Assembly: GCA_965644295.1 (NCBI GenBank)
Contig: CBFFRP010000164.1
Coordinates: forward strand, 119,742 to 183,741
DNA: 64,000 bases
Reading direction: 5' to 3'
From: Paraphysomonas bandaiensis
Taxonomy: Eukaryota; Chrysophyceae
How positions within the stretch are numbered: position 1 is the stretch's first letter; every line of letters starts with the position of its first letter. Below are positions 48,093-60,960 of this stretch, in pieces. The translations under genes and the position numbers were made by a program. The notes beneath the pieces are model-generated. The model was given only the letters and a program-made list of their open reading frames with translations, did not search any database and was not told the origin of the DNA.

Positions 48093-48166
48093 CGATCTAC
48101 CCAGGACTCGAACCTGGAACCTCCTGATCCGTAGTCAGGTGCGCTATCCAATTACGCCAGCAGACC
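48093..48166 (-). tRNA. tRNA-Arg(ACG), left arm copy
   Basis: 74 nt, the mirror image of the copy at 48282. Acceptor stem GGTCTGC pairs with GTAGATC (two G-U pairs). The anticodon arm is CCTGA-CTACGGA-TCAGG, with anticodon ACG. The T arm is CCAGG-TTCGAGT-CCTGG. No intron. A T-run (pol III terminator) follows just after the 3' end. Confidence 0.93.
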
Positions 48167-48281
48167 TTAGATGCTACTGACCCCGTAATTTGTATAATAT
48201 ATATTAATTGTATTCAGGCTACATAAAAGTACTATTAATATATATATATATTATACAAATTACGGGGTCAGTAGCATCTAA

Positions 48282-48355
48282 GGTCTGCTGGCGTAATTGG
48301 ATAGCGCACCTGACTACGGATCAGGAGGTTCCAGGTTCGAGTCCTGGGTAGATCG
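48282..48355 (+). tRNA. tRNA-Arg(ACG), right arm copy
   Basis: Same cloverleaf as the left copy; anticodon ACG reads CGN arginine codons after A-to-I change. The downstream sequence TTCTTTTTTT is a pol III terminator. The upstream flank is AT-rich, ending in the palindrome spacer. Confidence 0.93.
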
Positions 48356-48698
48356 TTCTTTTTTTGCTGAATCCACATTATGTACAAGACACGATATTTA
48401 GACATTACAGTATGCTGCTATATACGAAGATATGTTTGAGTCATTTTTGTGTAAAGTGGATACTGCTGTCCAGACACAACAATATGGAAGAACGATATTT
48501 TCCTTTTGCAACTGTTGCTGTTGAACTTCATTGACTTCACTTCGTTTTGTACTGTATAGTGAATACTGTAGTGCACTTGTTAGATACGCGAATTAAGCTG
48601 ATATGTGAGGTTTATGTGTGCTATCTCCAATATTTCTATCAATGGTAGCTATGGTATCACTGTGTTGTTGTTGGACTATAGTAAGATCAGTATAGACG

Positions 48699-51600
48699 AT
48701 GTTGCCTCTCCGTTATTTTGTACTCTCAGTAAGTGCTCTTGCGATGTGTCATTCAATGATAAGTGGGTCCTCTGATGGTTTTTTCCACTCACAGAGAGAT
48801 TTGGCTGCTGTGAGTATTCATGACTGTTCTTCATTACGTTTTAACCATCACAAAGCATGACTTAACCTCCCATGACGTTGACAGTCTTATTATGGAAGAA
48901 ATGAAGAGGTTGTCATCGACTGTGCATGATAGTACTGCTTCTGCGTATTTCGTGTGTGGAAATGTTAGTACTTCAGGTTAATCATATGCAGCTATTTAAC
49001 ATAGCTAAATTCCTTTGTGATCAGTTCACTTTGAATACCCAGTTGCATATTCGTATGGTCCCAATGTGTGCTACGTTATTGAAAATACATATTTTCAATA
49101 TATTCAACGTCAGAGCGAATCGAAACTGGTTGTTTCGGTAGTGGCACCCATGCTTAAGATTCATCACTCGGTATTGTCATACCTCTATGACAACCATAAA
49201 CATTTGGATGATTACAAATCTGAGGAATTGATGATGCTTGCGATTGATTTACCATTACATCGCACCAACGATAGCAGTGTAAGGTGGGAGTATCTATCGC
49301 TTTCGATTTCATGCCTAATACTTTAAATGGAGCAGGAAAATTACTCGTGAGATTCTCTCTCTTAAGCATATAGATTGCATTACCAGTTCTCTTTCTCGGC
49401 CATGGCAAACTCTTCTTCATTCTTCAGTTTCCACTCTCTCTGTGTCTTTATGTGATTCACCAGATAGAATGGAAACTGTTGATGAGAGGAGGGCAAGCAT
49501 ATTAGAGAGATGTCCAGTGCTGCCTTATCTCATCTCTTCATTTAGCCTATCACGACATGAGCGCTTGGCTAGCAGCTTTCATACTAAACTTCCTGTGCTT
49601 GATGAGCACGGCAACACGCTGAAAATCATCGACATAGCAGCTATCTCTCGGGCATGCCTTGTGCAGTTGATTCACTCAGCGGTCCAGCACCCTGCTGTGG
49701 TCACTGTTTCGGTGGGACATGCGCCTCGATTCGTAAATTATGATGGTAGTGGGGTGATGCAAAGTGGTAGTCCTATGCATCGGCCATTTCATGATATGGG
49801 TCTCAAAGGAGATGGGCAGGTGTGTGGTGTTGCAGACTCTGGGGTAAACGATGTGTCCTGCTTCTTCAGAGATGACTCTCAATTGTACTCTTCTCCTACT
49901 ACGATCCGCTCGTTCACTCTCGAGTCAGAAAGGCGCAAAATTATACAGTATGTGCCCTATGCAGATGCTGTCGACAATGAAGGTGGACATGGAACACACA
50001 CCGTGGGAACTCTTGCAGGGTGTTCTTCCCCGTCGTCGCTTTTCTCAGACATGGATGGGGTGGCACCTAACGCCAAAGTGTCATTTTTCGACATAGGGTT
50101 AACTATGCTCCCGTACTTAATGATTCCCCGTATGTTGCATACTGTTTTACCTACCGCATATGCCTCTGGGGCGCGAGTGCACAGTAATAGCTGGGCGGGT
50201 GGAAGCCCAATGTATGGACAGTATGCATACGACATCGATGCATTTCTATATGAGCACCAAGATTTCCTTGTAGTACTGGCAGCAGGAAACGGAGGGATCA
50301 GAGGAATAGGTAGCATAGGTACTCCTGCTAATGCTAAGAATAGTCTTTGTGTGGGATCCACTCAATTGCGAGATCAACTTGAGGACTCTATAATGTCTAA
50401 GCGTACAGTTTCTCTGACATCCTCCCGAGGTCCCACACTTGATGGGAGGTTGAAGCCTGATGTTCTTGCCACAGGCGATTTTCTTATGTCTGCGTACTCA
50501 TCTTCTGTGAATGACCAGTATAATGCGCTTCACATTCGGTGTGTAACTTTTTGTTAACATAGCATCTTCATTGTTGTATTAGTTTGGTGAGTGATGAGAC
50601 GAAGAGGGGCACACTGTGGAGCAATCTGTCTAGTTGCGCAGTACATGAAATGTCTGGTACTTCAATGGCTACACCAGTGGTTGCTGGAGCAGCTCTGTTG
50701 GTGCGACAGTTTTTCATGTATCCTTCGTTCTGGGCATCCTTATGCAACGTAAGGTATCTATGAACCCTGTTTCTGGTAAAATTTCTGACTGTGTGCCAGA
50801 GATATGTGGTGCAAGGCGTTTGAGCCCTCTGGATACCTTGTAAAGGCTGTAATACTGCACTCTGGACAAGCTGTGTCCCTCTCCTCCGATCCTGCGCTTT
50901 CACGAATGAAGGTATCATCGCAGCATCTCTCACTCCCTCCGGATATGCATCAGGGATACGGTGCAGTGGATTTGGCCGGAGTACTTCCACTCTCTTCTGG
51001 AAGCGGCTTACCCTCACCTTTGCAGTTGACAGTATTCGACAGACTAAATATGGTCGAACATCAAACTATTATTTTTAATATTTCATTAAGTCATCCCATA
51101 TTGCCTATTAAAATAACAATGGCGTGGTTTGACCCACCATCACCCGTAGGACGGGCTACACGACTTCTTATTCATGATCTGGATCTTCTTCTAGTTGCAC
51201 CTGATGGAACACAGCATTGGGGTAACAGAAAAACAGGTGGGGACGACAGGAATCCTAATGAACAAGTAAATGTTGAGCCGATATGTCCGATTGAAGATAC
51301 ATGCGTATATACTTGCCTTGTACACGCATATTCGTTCCCTTCTAGACGATTAGGTAGCCCGCCTGTAATCTCTCCTGAACAGAGAATTGGAATGGTATTT
51401 ACTCTCAATGGTACATGTAACGTTGTTTACGAAGCGCTACGTGTGGTAAGTCTGCGTTTTTATATTAGGTGATATAAATGGACCAGAAGAATATTCAGAG
51501 TGGCCACCGGATTCACCGGGGAGTTCCGACCTACCCGGAGATCCGGAGGATGTTTCTCACGCAGGATATATGCTATCTGCAGAAGCTGTACTTAGCCTAT

Positions 51601-52924
51601 ATGCAAACCAGTCCCTTGCTTCTGCCCCAGTAACACTTTCTAGCCTTTCAAACGCGGTGCTCGTTCGACTTCAAATCTTGAAGGTTGTTTGTAATGGTCA
51701 CGGTTGCTGCAGCGATGTTGGAGGAGTAACAGTGAGGCTGCTGGACAGCAGAGGCAATACTCGAATTATTGTTGGCGAGCTAGAAGAAGCGGACAACGTT
51801 ATGGAGCGGGACGGCCTGTTTTGTGCGTGGAATTTTTCGGATGGCGAATTGAGGATGACTGATATCACACTTGGAGCAGAGGGGCTCTTGGGTGGTCGAA
51901 CATGGATTGTCACTGCCACACGATTTTATGATGGTGACTCGTCCAATGTAGATTGTAGTGTAAGTGTTCTTTTTAACTACTCTGTCATCAAATCGATTGA
52001 ATATTCGCGAAAAACTGTACAGAACTACGAAAAAAATTTAGATAGTAGCACTAACTTATCTTACGCTGTCTCGTATGGTAGCAATGATACTGCTACGAAA
52101 GGAAGTAAGAAAGTAGATTTTCCTTTCATACTTTCTATCAGAGATTCACAACAATTGAACTCTTTTCAGTGCGATGGTATAAGGTAGTCATGCATCTATC
52201 TAACAAGTGGTTAAAATTGTGGCCGTATAGGCACGCTACATGCTGTGGAGCTTCAGCTGAGCAACGTTCAGGTTAGATACAGGCATTGAGGGTTAATGTC
52301 TAACTTTAGATAGCAGGAGCAGGAAGCTCCGTCAACAGGAATCTCTGGACTGGACGCCTATCTGCTTGGATTGACAATTACGGACCCTACTGGGGTGTCC
52401 GTCGTGGTATGACAGTTGCTATTAAGCCTTGGATGATGTTCTGAGTTGTTGTATATTAGGTTGGAGGTGGTGTTCGTCGTCGAACAGTTCAAGATAAGTT
52501 TTTCTACCGCTCTTGGCCTATATTATGGCTCGTATCTACGAAATGGCGAGCTATCCGTGATGTATCCGCCGCTCGACTGGGTGAGAGACGGAAACCTATA
52601 AGAGGATGGTGGAATGTGTCGCTAGCCGGTGCTAAAACTGGGGAAGCAAGAATGTACTCCGGGACTGTAACTCTATATTTCCTACCCGAACGTAGCACCA
52701 CTTCTATCGGTACGGAGGATTCATTCTCAATGAACATTGCGGAAACCTTTGTGCTGATTGTGGTCTGTCTAGCTTTGGCTGGAATACTGCTCCTCTTTTG
52801 TTTCCGTGCATTTAATATCATGACGGTAACTTCTGATGAGGGTAGACGTCTTATTGAAAGCGGAGCATCATTTCGTAACACTAGGAAGTGTGTTGTGAGA
52901 GATTATCGTAGCATTATTGTGTAA
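48699..52924 (+). CDS. Membrane-anchored subtilisin-like serine protease (S8)
   Basis: Ten exons (48699-48809, 48856-48976, 49025-49283, 49336-50538, 50583-50753, 50800-51440, ~51487-52176, 52231-52271, 52314-52406, 52460-52924) give ~1264 residues. A signal peptide (MLPLRYFVLSVSALA) precedes a ~290-residue prodomain-like region. The catalytic triad is visible: Asp in VCGVADSGV, His in GGHGTHTVG, oxyanion Asn in LAAGNGG and Ser in GTSMATPVVAGAA. Beta-rich modules follow (ITMAWFDPP..., like P domains), then a TM helix (AETFVLIVVCLALAGILLLF) and a short cytosolic tail. The protease domain faces the lumen or exterior. The splice near 51441 is the weak point: frame requires donor C|GTGTGG with an acceptor at 51486 or 51489, or else a 28-nt intron ending at 51468. 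Confidence 0.83.
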
Positions 52925-54151
52925 AAACGTCAGACATTTAATTAGGTCGCATGCTATTTACTTAAGACATTGTAACGTCGTTTTAAGTACCTTATTTTTA
53001 TCATGTTCATGAAAAATGGCGTCTGCACTCCAGGAACGATATCGTAATGCTAGAATGATTATGAACAATTGCATGGTGATTGCGTTACTTTAAAAGAATA
53101 AACTGTTTCTGTTTATCTTATTGTAAGAAACTTCAATTTGTTGCCAGTACATCATTCAGTGTTATAGTAATGCATATTGGCGCATAGAAGTATGTCAACT
53201 CCGATAAAACATAACACTGCCATCGTTCATTGCAATGTGTTACATTGTTTGGTTTCACTATTATAATGTCAGATTATTTCAATTTGTCTATATATATTTC
53301 ATAGTATTTTATTAAATTTATATAATACAGTATTTAACTATCAAATTGAAAAATGAAACCACAACAGTAGTTAATTGCTCCAGAATCTAGAAGAAAAACT
53401 CAACCTATATTTATTTACTATCATTATATTATATCTACCGTTCATTTACCTGTGGTGAATGATATTATTTACTTATTTGGCAAGTCTGTCTGCGCTCATC
53501 GCGCAATATATCACTCTAAAAGTTCTATACGTATAAAAAAGATTTCTTATTTACTAATCACTTTGAAATATAAAACTATGGGACTTAAAAGCTACATTAA
53601 AATAGATTTTTTTTCTTTATAGTTTTTACATTTTTTATCATGATATAGCTATATTTAGGGACTTATTTCTATAGGTTAAATTTTAGCTTATACTCATGAT
53701 GTTGACACCTAGTTTATCTAGTATTTAGATTGTATAGCTATTTATAGGTTGCTTATTTTTTGGAGGAATAGGTAGGGAACTATGTGTTTTTCAAGCAACA
53801 GTTGTAATTGAAAACCTTCAAATTCAGCTTTTCATTACTTAAAGATAAGCAAAACTCAACAGCTGCAAGTACAATTTCTGTCCCCTCAGTAGAATTAAAA
53901 GTGGCACTGTTGAGCCTCTAGACAGAGCAGTTTAGCGAAGACATTCAATTTGGATGAGAATTTAATTAATATGCTTTATTGTGACCGTAGTCTAATATCA
54001 CATATTGACGAATTACGTCTGCTATAGCCAATCAAGCTACTACGATCATAATGTGTCACAAAGCATAGGAAATAGTTAATTCACTTTCAATGGCTATTTA
54101 GTAAATAGGAATAGCAATAACTGTCCATTTTATGGCACCACGGGGGTGAGT
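52925..54151. other. Convergent intergenic region
   Basis: 1.2 kb of very AT-rich DNA between converging gene ends. No gene or repeat was found. Confidence 0.35.
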
Positions 54152-55872
54152 TTACAATGCCGGAAAGTTCATTCGAATTTCCTCATCCATAAGAGGAAGG
54201 AAAAAATCACATTCTTCTTTCTTTAAGTCACTGACTAGCTCAATATCATCTGCATTAATAAGAGTTTGTGAAAAGTCGGATTGCCCGTATGCTGGCCAAT
54301 TAGGAACATCCTTAACACCCACAACACCACTGCTGGGGTCGTGATTAGGGTCAACAATAAAGTTTCCCCAGTATGATGTCATCACATCCGCCATGCGCTG
54401 GTCTTCCTCATTTCTCATGATGTACTCCCAGTGGAACACAAACGGAACCTCAGAAAAGTGTGCTACATAATTCATATTGGTTCTCCGATGATCAAAAAAA
54501 TAGAGGTATACAGGGCTGGTGTGATCTCGAAGTGAAGACAACTGTCTGCTAGCGTAATTCGCTGGACACGACATAACGTCATCTCCTGTCGATCGTTCGG
54601 CCGCATACCAATACTTCGAGGCTCCATCGGGATAAGATTTTCCATCAACATAAAGTTCGTTGAGAGTATTAATTTGATATTCAGAGTAACCCTGAGCAGT
54701 CCAGTAGGCCTCCAACTGTTGGTGATCCATATCCTTTGGAAGTTCGATGCAAAACATTGAACCCTCATCAGAGTTAGTTCCGTGCATGATAGTAACATCG
54801 GCCACGGCACCTACAGAAAGTGCGATGTAGGGATGAGACATCATCTCTACGCCATCAACAGCAGGGTAGTAAGGACTATCATAAACAGACGGGTCTGGTG
54901 AGTGGACTTTTAGAGAGGCCGTGAAGATATCCTCGGTGGGCATATCCAACAGACACGACAGAGAACCACAACCCGCAGCGGAGAGAAGGTTGTTATAAGT
55001 CGCCTCCGCATTGGACATATTATTAGCCGCCCAATGTGTGAATGAGCCAGACTCTAGGACCGCACTCGAGAATAATCCCCATGAGCGCTGCATGGCCAGA
55101 TGACATGATATGGAGCCAGCACCGGCTGATTCGCCAAATATCATAACGTTATTTCCGTCGCCGCCAAATGCCTCTACAATATAAAATATTACGAACGCTT
55201 CAACAATATTAAACATTGATACATAACGCACCGATGTTACTTTTTACCCACTGCATGGCTAGACGCTGATCCTGCAGACCGTAGACACCTGTCGACCCTG
55301 ACTCAGAATCTTGCGAGCGCAACTCTGCAGATCCAATAAACCCGAACACCTGTTCAAACATTAGCACCGACACCACACATACAAAAACATAGACTTGCAT
55401 TGAGGCGATAGTTAATAGTAACTATTATGCCTTGGCCATTGAAAAATTTTACCATGTCGGACCCTCGATACATGTTCCCCGTGCCGGTTCTATACGATCC
55501 TCCATGAAAAAAAAGTCCCACAGGAAGACTAGTGTTGTTACCCGCTGTGGTCGGAACGTAAATGTTTAAGAAGAGACAGTCCTCGCTGCCGTGCATAGAC
55601 GTGAACCCCTGCACACACGCGGATCCGTATTTGGTGGCATCTACCACAGTAGTTGGGTCGGAATTGATCCATGGTTTAGGAGGGGACCAGCGTAGATCCC
55701 CTATAGGGGGTTGGGCATATGGAATTCCTTTAAACATGACAATATCATCGTATATTTTTCCTCGTATTACGGTCCCATCAGATAGATAGGCTGTATCATC
55801 AATAGCCATAACACAACATAACAACAGATGAAACGGTAACCATCCTGCTCTGAATATCATATAGAAGACCAA
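54152..55872 (-). CDS. Secreted carboxylesterase (type B, cholinesterase-like)
   Basis: Three exons (55872-55399, 55349-55232, 55173-54152) give 537 residues. An N-terminal signal (WLPFHLLLCCVMA) precedes the alpha/beta-hydrolase fold. Family motifs are FKGIPYAQPPIGDLRW, SEDCLFLNIYVP, the oxyanion-hole FFHGGSY and the nucleophile elbow FGESAGAGS. The acid Glu is in GTNSDEGSMF and the catalytic His in NYVAHFSEVPFVFHW. The first intron uses a GC donor (GCAAGT...CAG, 55350-55398), which rebuilds NYRLNVFGFIG exactly; the second (55174-55231) is GT-AG and rebuilds NIEAFGGDG. All three catalytic residues are present. The substrate cannot be told. Confidence 0.9.
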
Positions 55873-57099
55873 GGAATGGAGTCAGATGACAGATGAAGAA
55901 TAAGAGGCAGATATTTTGGTGTCTCTGATCAGTGGTAAGATTGATATCAATCTATGGACTCGTTCTATTGCTTATATCCTTGTGCAGGAGGATTTGTATA
56001 CTTTAGGAAATGCGATGTTTAGATGTTGTTACTGCTGCCGCATGTGATACTGCAGGATATATTCCGTATGATAGTTGTAGTTTCGTATACTGGTTATTCG
56101 TACCCGTATACCGGTACCAGTATACAGCGGTGTGGAGTTGGTGCATCTTTTTTTGCATGTGTACCCCAGATATGGGCTAAAAGCACTTGACTGTGCCTGA
56201 ACGGAGGGCCCGCAATGCCGTCCATGACTAGAGTGAGGGCTCTAGTTGAAGCCATGCGCAAGTGTCTTTAAGTGGAACTTTCCGCTGTGCATCGGAAGTA
56301 CACAATTGAAGAGTATAAAGTGCGTATATCAATTCTAATAAGCGTATGCGTTGTAATACTGATATGGGTATATACCATACCTCCTTGCTGGAGGGAATAA
56401 CAAGCTCAGCAAGAAGACATATTTGGTAGGCTACTTGCCTGACATTGATATCATCCCCACCGTGGGGCCACTAATGTAAACACTCAGATCAAAATCTCTT
56501 CAATGTAGGTCACTGACTTTGCCGAGCAACAGCGGCTAGTAAAAGCGCACAAGAGCCACTTCAGAAGAGCGGCAGGTGACTGTAGAAGTTGTTGCGTATA
56601 TCGCGAGACAAAGTGTATTCTCCGGAAAGTACCAAGCGAAAACTCAGAAAAGTCCTGTCTACTGGCCAAAAGCGTGAAATCATTATCATCAACAGAGTTA
56701 ATTGGTTACGGCCCGTAAAATCTAGCGTGCTATGTGGTAATTCTCAAAGACCAATGTCCGCTACGCTACAATAAGACCGAGACGACTGTCTGATTAGTTA
56801 TTATACTTTGTTATTTCGCATCGAGTTGTTTATTAAGCTCGAATTTTCGATTATGTAAAATAATTATTCTATCTAGCCCTTAGAAATCATATATAACTAG
56901 CTAGGTATCACCAACTAAGCTAATTGAGCTCGTGGCAGTAGCCCTGTGTATTTAAGTTATAGTCGTGGTTGATTGATGTTACTCATTGAAACTTACCTGG
57001 TATCACTTTTAAATTGGTTGCCAGTTTGGTATAAATATTTCAGGGTTTCGAACGATTAGTATTAGACATGATGACCTTTTTAGTGGTGTTCAGAGGGAA
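55873..57099. other. Intergenic region
   Basis: Contains a GTATACCGGTACCAGTATAC-like palindrome near 56108. At 56510-56715 there are coding-like but stop-broken stretches (plus strand) that could be a relic. No gene is supportable. Confidence 0.35.
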
Positions 57100-57440
57100 T
57101 AAGTGCCGGAGAGACTTTCTCAGGGAATTATGAGCCCAAAGTTTGTGTAGTGCAAAGGACACAAATAAGTGTAGCATACGTCTTTGTCACTTGACGAATA
57201 AACAGACATCCGGGAATGGGCACACCTCAAGGTTAGCTGGGGTTTTTGAGCTGCCTGCTGAAGTCAGAAGTCTGAAGTCAGGTATCCACAATGAGTTCAA
57301 TTAAAGAACTCAAAACCCTGAAGTCTGCATAGGTCAGGTATGTCAGCATTCTACTTGCACAAATCGCATGTTTTAAGTGATTGATAGTGAGAATGGTTGC
57401 ACCTTGGTGCTTGAGGTGACGCGCTAATAGTTCACCCAGA
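57100..57440 (+). repeat. A/B dispersed repeat, diverged copy
   Basis: Shares AAGTGCCGGAGAGA, GACGAATAAACAGACATCC, GGGAATGGGCACACC and GAGCTGCCTGCTGAAG with the other copies, and then passes without a break through GGTCAGGTATGTCAGCATTCT into the B part. Confidence 0.7.
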
Positions 57441-58229
57441 AGTGCAGTACTTTACAAATCTACGACTGAGTACATTGTGTTAGCAGCGTGAGGATCGCTT
57501 ACTGGCATCAATTTACAGGTTGCAGTTTCGACATATCTATTTAAGTGAGTACCAATGATGTATGCCTGGATGAAATAACGGGTGTGGTTGTTGTCCAAGC
57601 TACAAGCTATAACAGCTTTGAAGTAAACTCACTCTTCCTGGACAGTCAATGTACGCCAAAGATGATATTTACCTCCATACAGAATTCAATGTCAAACTCT
57701 GTTACGTTTTGATTTTTCTTGGTTGTGGTTTGTATTGGAAATTGCTCATTTTAAGCTAGATCACAGAGAGAATTTGTCGTAAGACTAGATAGATTTATTA
57801 ATATCGTTTACACGAAGTTGTGATAACCAACACTAACTCATTTTAATCCACGCATAATATCCTACATATGCGAACCTCTCGTTACTGAACATATCTTGAA
57901 AGATCAAACTATTTCAGTTTCTCAATATCATCATAGCATTTGTACATCACTACGCTTCACTGTATTCTCGTACATTGTCTTCAAGTGACATACTGAATAT
58001 ACTAGAATTAGATCCATATTCTAATACTCCCACTCAATGTAGAATGCAGTGAGATAAAACAACAGTGATCACAATAATCTGATAATCTATGACTATATCT
58101 AGTCCCATAGGTAAAATAGATGTGAAATCTTTTAAAGATACATATATAACTAGCAGTCAACTAGATATACAGTTATGTAGAATTTTCACCCACTAAAACA
58201 CACCTTTAATCTCTTCGGGGTCGTTTCTT
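57441..58229. other. Intergenic region between two A/B copies
   Basis: AT-rich, nothing recognisable. Confidence 0.3.
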
Positions 58230-58660
58230 CTGCTGCTCCTCCACTCTGTTAGACACACTCCTCCCTCAACAAAGTCGGACTCGCACCTTTTCGTGGTGTT
58301 CTGGGGGATAAGTACCGGAGAGATTCTCTCTGGGAAACTAACGTGAGCCGCAAACATAGTCAGCAGATATTGTTCTGCCCACTCATAGCCAAATGCTTGT
58401 GTGGTACAAGGGACACTAATAAGTGTCACTTGTGTAGACGTCTTTGGGCCCTGACGAATAAACAGGCATCCGGGAATGGGCCCACCTCAAGGGCATCCGG
58501 GACAGGGCCCACCAGAAGGGTAACCGGGGTATTGGGCTGCCTGCTGAAGTTAAGCATCCGGGATGTTCACCTTAAGAACTCAAAACACCTGAAGTCAGCA
58601 GATGTCAGGTATATCAACATTCTGCTTGCTCCCTGCGTTTGCTTTGAGTGATTGATGCTG
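58230..58660 (+). repeat. A/B dispersed repeat, best-preserved A part
   Basis: Starts CCTCCCTCAACAAAGTCGGA and runs through GGGGGATAAGTACCGG, AACTAACGTGAGCCGC, GGGAATGGGCCCACC and CTGCCTGCTGAAGTTAAGC to CAGATGTCAGGTATATCAAC. This is the uninterrupted form of the site that is split in copies 2 and 3. It is truncated soon after GCTTTGAGTGATT. Confidence 0.8.
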
Positions 58661-59465
58661 AGTATGAGTTCACATTATTCGGTATCTGTGTGGCCAATGA
58701 CCGAGGTAATGCGTCAAACTTTCCTCATGGATGCATGGCAATGGCAATGATGTGATTAGACCTGTCATGTCTTCTCACACGTCTACTGTCTAGTCTTGGT
58801 TTCTCCTGACCCAGGTCATTGAGATTATATCAAGGCTCTGGCACTGTTCTCCAAGCAGTGTCAGGTACATTTGTGGTGCTTTTATGTTATTCTTGCTTAG
58901 TAGGTTTTCATCCGAGCGGGGAAGGTGCACGGTTTCCTACTTGTGTAAGTCACTCGGGAGAAGAGTGCAAGGTGGATGCATGTGCTGGACGAGTGCACAC
59001 AATGGAGGGAAGACATTGGAGTCAGCTTGAATTTGTAACAGATTTTGGTAGATGTCTGTTTCATGCGTCAGTGTGCAAAATTGCACCAGTGAGACCGCTT
59101 CGTGACCGTGGGAGGACCCGGCGCTATAGAGCTACTTTATTCTCCCTTCCAGACTACCTGCTGCTGTGAACACCACCTTGAAGAGGGCCCTAAAGATCTG
59201 CCGCATATACAGGAGACATATGCCGAAGACACCGACCGCAAGTTGTTTGTGTTAGGACAAGTAGATTGGGCAGGAGCGTATGATCCGGCTTAAACACGCA
59301 ACTCGTCGTATGCCCATGTAGCTAACTAAATCGTGTTGTATAGTTGAGCACTTGTCGGTGCATGCAATAGTAACTAGATGAGAGTCATGTTATGCATAGT
59401 GTCGCGCGAGTTGTTAGGTTGGTCGCGGCAATGCACAAGCTTGCGCTTCTTAATAATCAGATTTT
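58661..59465. other. Unassigned stretch between repeat and copia relic
   Basis: Open frames here (58819-59169, which starts at TTG, and 59102-59293) match no family. They may belong to the 3' flank or LTR of the copia relic, but no LTR pair could be aligned. Confidence 0.3.
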
Positions 59466-60960
59466 CTATTTAGACACACTCCTCTTAACCCCGGTAATCG
59501 TAATCGTTTTCTCATGACGGCTGAAGATCTTCGTGGACAATGCCTTTGTAAAAATATCGGCCGCCATATCATCCGTAGATACATGAATCAACTTTGCTGT
59601 AGGAAATTTTCCGTTTACATGTTCTCTTATCCAGTGATACTTGATGTCAATATGCTTCGACCTCTTATGATACAATGGAATCTCTGAAAGATCCTTTGCA
59701 CTGTTACTATCCATAAAGAATGGAGTCGACTTCGCTACCAAGAGTCCGAGCTCCTTGAACACCCCCCGAAGCCACACCAGTTCTTGCATAATAGCCGCAT
59801 ACTCCGCCATATATTCAAATTCCATGCTTGAAGTCGCAACTGTGGTCTGAAGCTTTGACTGCCAGGCCAAAGCGCCCGCACATAAAAACACTATGTATCC
59901 TGTTGTGGACCGCCGAGTCATCCTATCACCAGCCCAGTCTGAATCACTGAATACATGTAAATCAAATTCTCTCCCTCTGAATCTGATGCCCTTATCAACT
60001 GTACCACGTAAATATTTCAACAAATGAATAGCTAATCTGCAAGAAGCCGCGTATGTTGGAGAAGTACTAAATCGAGCCAATAACCCCACAGCATAAGCCA
60101 GATTGGGTCTAGTATGAATCGCCAAATGCAACACCGCTCCAATAATTTCTCTATAAGGAAATGATTCAACCCATTGCTTCTGCTCCTCCGTCAGCTCTTT
60201 GTTCTTACTGCTCTTTCCCATAAACGAACTGAATTTCTAACATGTACCAGTCTTCACCTCTGATCGTGCATTTCAATCGTTTCGCAGAACCTACGTTTAA
60301 CACTTTCTAAGTAGGTGAGATCAGCAGATGCAATGATAATATCATCAACATATATCAGTAATAAGTGCAATTGACCATTACTCCATCGTATATATAAAAG
60401 CATGTATCTAAAATGCAAGCAGTAAAATGTAACGATTTGATAAACTTGTCAATGTGTTTGTTCCACTGCCTTGGTGATGGAAACACCACCCCGCTGGCAA
60501 TTCTTCATCAGGTGGAGGTGCCACATAAACATCCTCCTCAAGATTGGCATATAACAAAACGCTGATGATACATACGTCCAGCTGATGTACATGCATATGC
60601 AACATAAAAGCAATTGCGAGGACCAGTCGAATGGTTATTCTTTTGACCACTGGAGCAAACGTGGACTGTTCCTCCTCCGTTTTTTCTTGTAAATTTCCTA
60701 ATGCAACCAGCCGCGCCTTATATTTGACTACATTCCCCAGAAGAAGGTCTCTCTTCACCGTGTGTGTGAACATACTTTGCTCGCACCAATTTCACTCCCC
60801 GTGGAGTCCGCACAATCTTTAAGACACGTCTCTTCAGTAGTGAAGTTTTCTCCACCGTCCGAGCTTGTCGCCACTTCTTATACTGTGGAGATCTCTCCGC
60901 TTCGGCATACGAGTCTGGTTTTTATAATGTCCTCTTGTTTCAACTCTGCATGTTGTAAAT
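59466..60960 (-). mobile_element. Decayed Ty1/copia pol (RT and RNase H)
   Basis: On the minus strand, from high to low coordinate: an integrase-RT linker trace (YAEAERSPQYKKWRQA, ~60880); RT N-terminal part (VKYKARLVALGN, TFAPVVKRITIRLVLAIA, 60773-60408) with the next motif scrambled; RT active site YVDD at ~60342-60353 in another frame; and RNase H (60221-59466) with DSDWAGD, SSMEFEYMAEY, DSNSAKDL and HRSKHIDIKYHWIREHV-like order. Stops and frameshifts separate the pieces, so it is inactive. The gag and integrase core were not found. Confidence 0.85.

Larger units (their letters stand above)
47921..48476. repeat. Large near-perfect inverted repeat carrying tRNA genes
   Basis: The left arm is 47921-47976 plus 48028-48204; the right arm is 48244-48476. 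Arms match base for base over the parts compared, and the spacer is ~39 bp. The left arm alone carries a 51-bp insertion (47977-48027) with telomere-like repeats. Each arm holds one complete tRNA gene. Confidence 0.92.

Noticed and set aside
56510-56715. Cys/Arg-rich open stretch
   Set aside because: It looks mildly protein-like but no ATG, splice context or family supports it.
58819-59293. Open frames of 116 and 63 codons
   Set aside because: The first needs a TTG start, neither has a motif, and they lie next to a decayed copia element.
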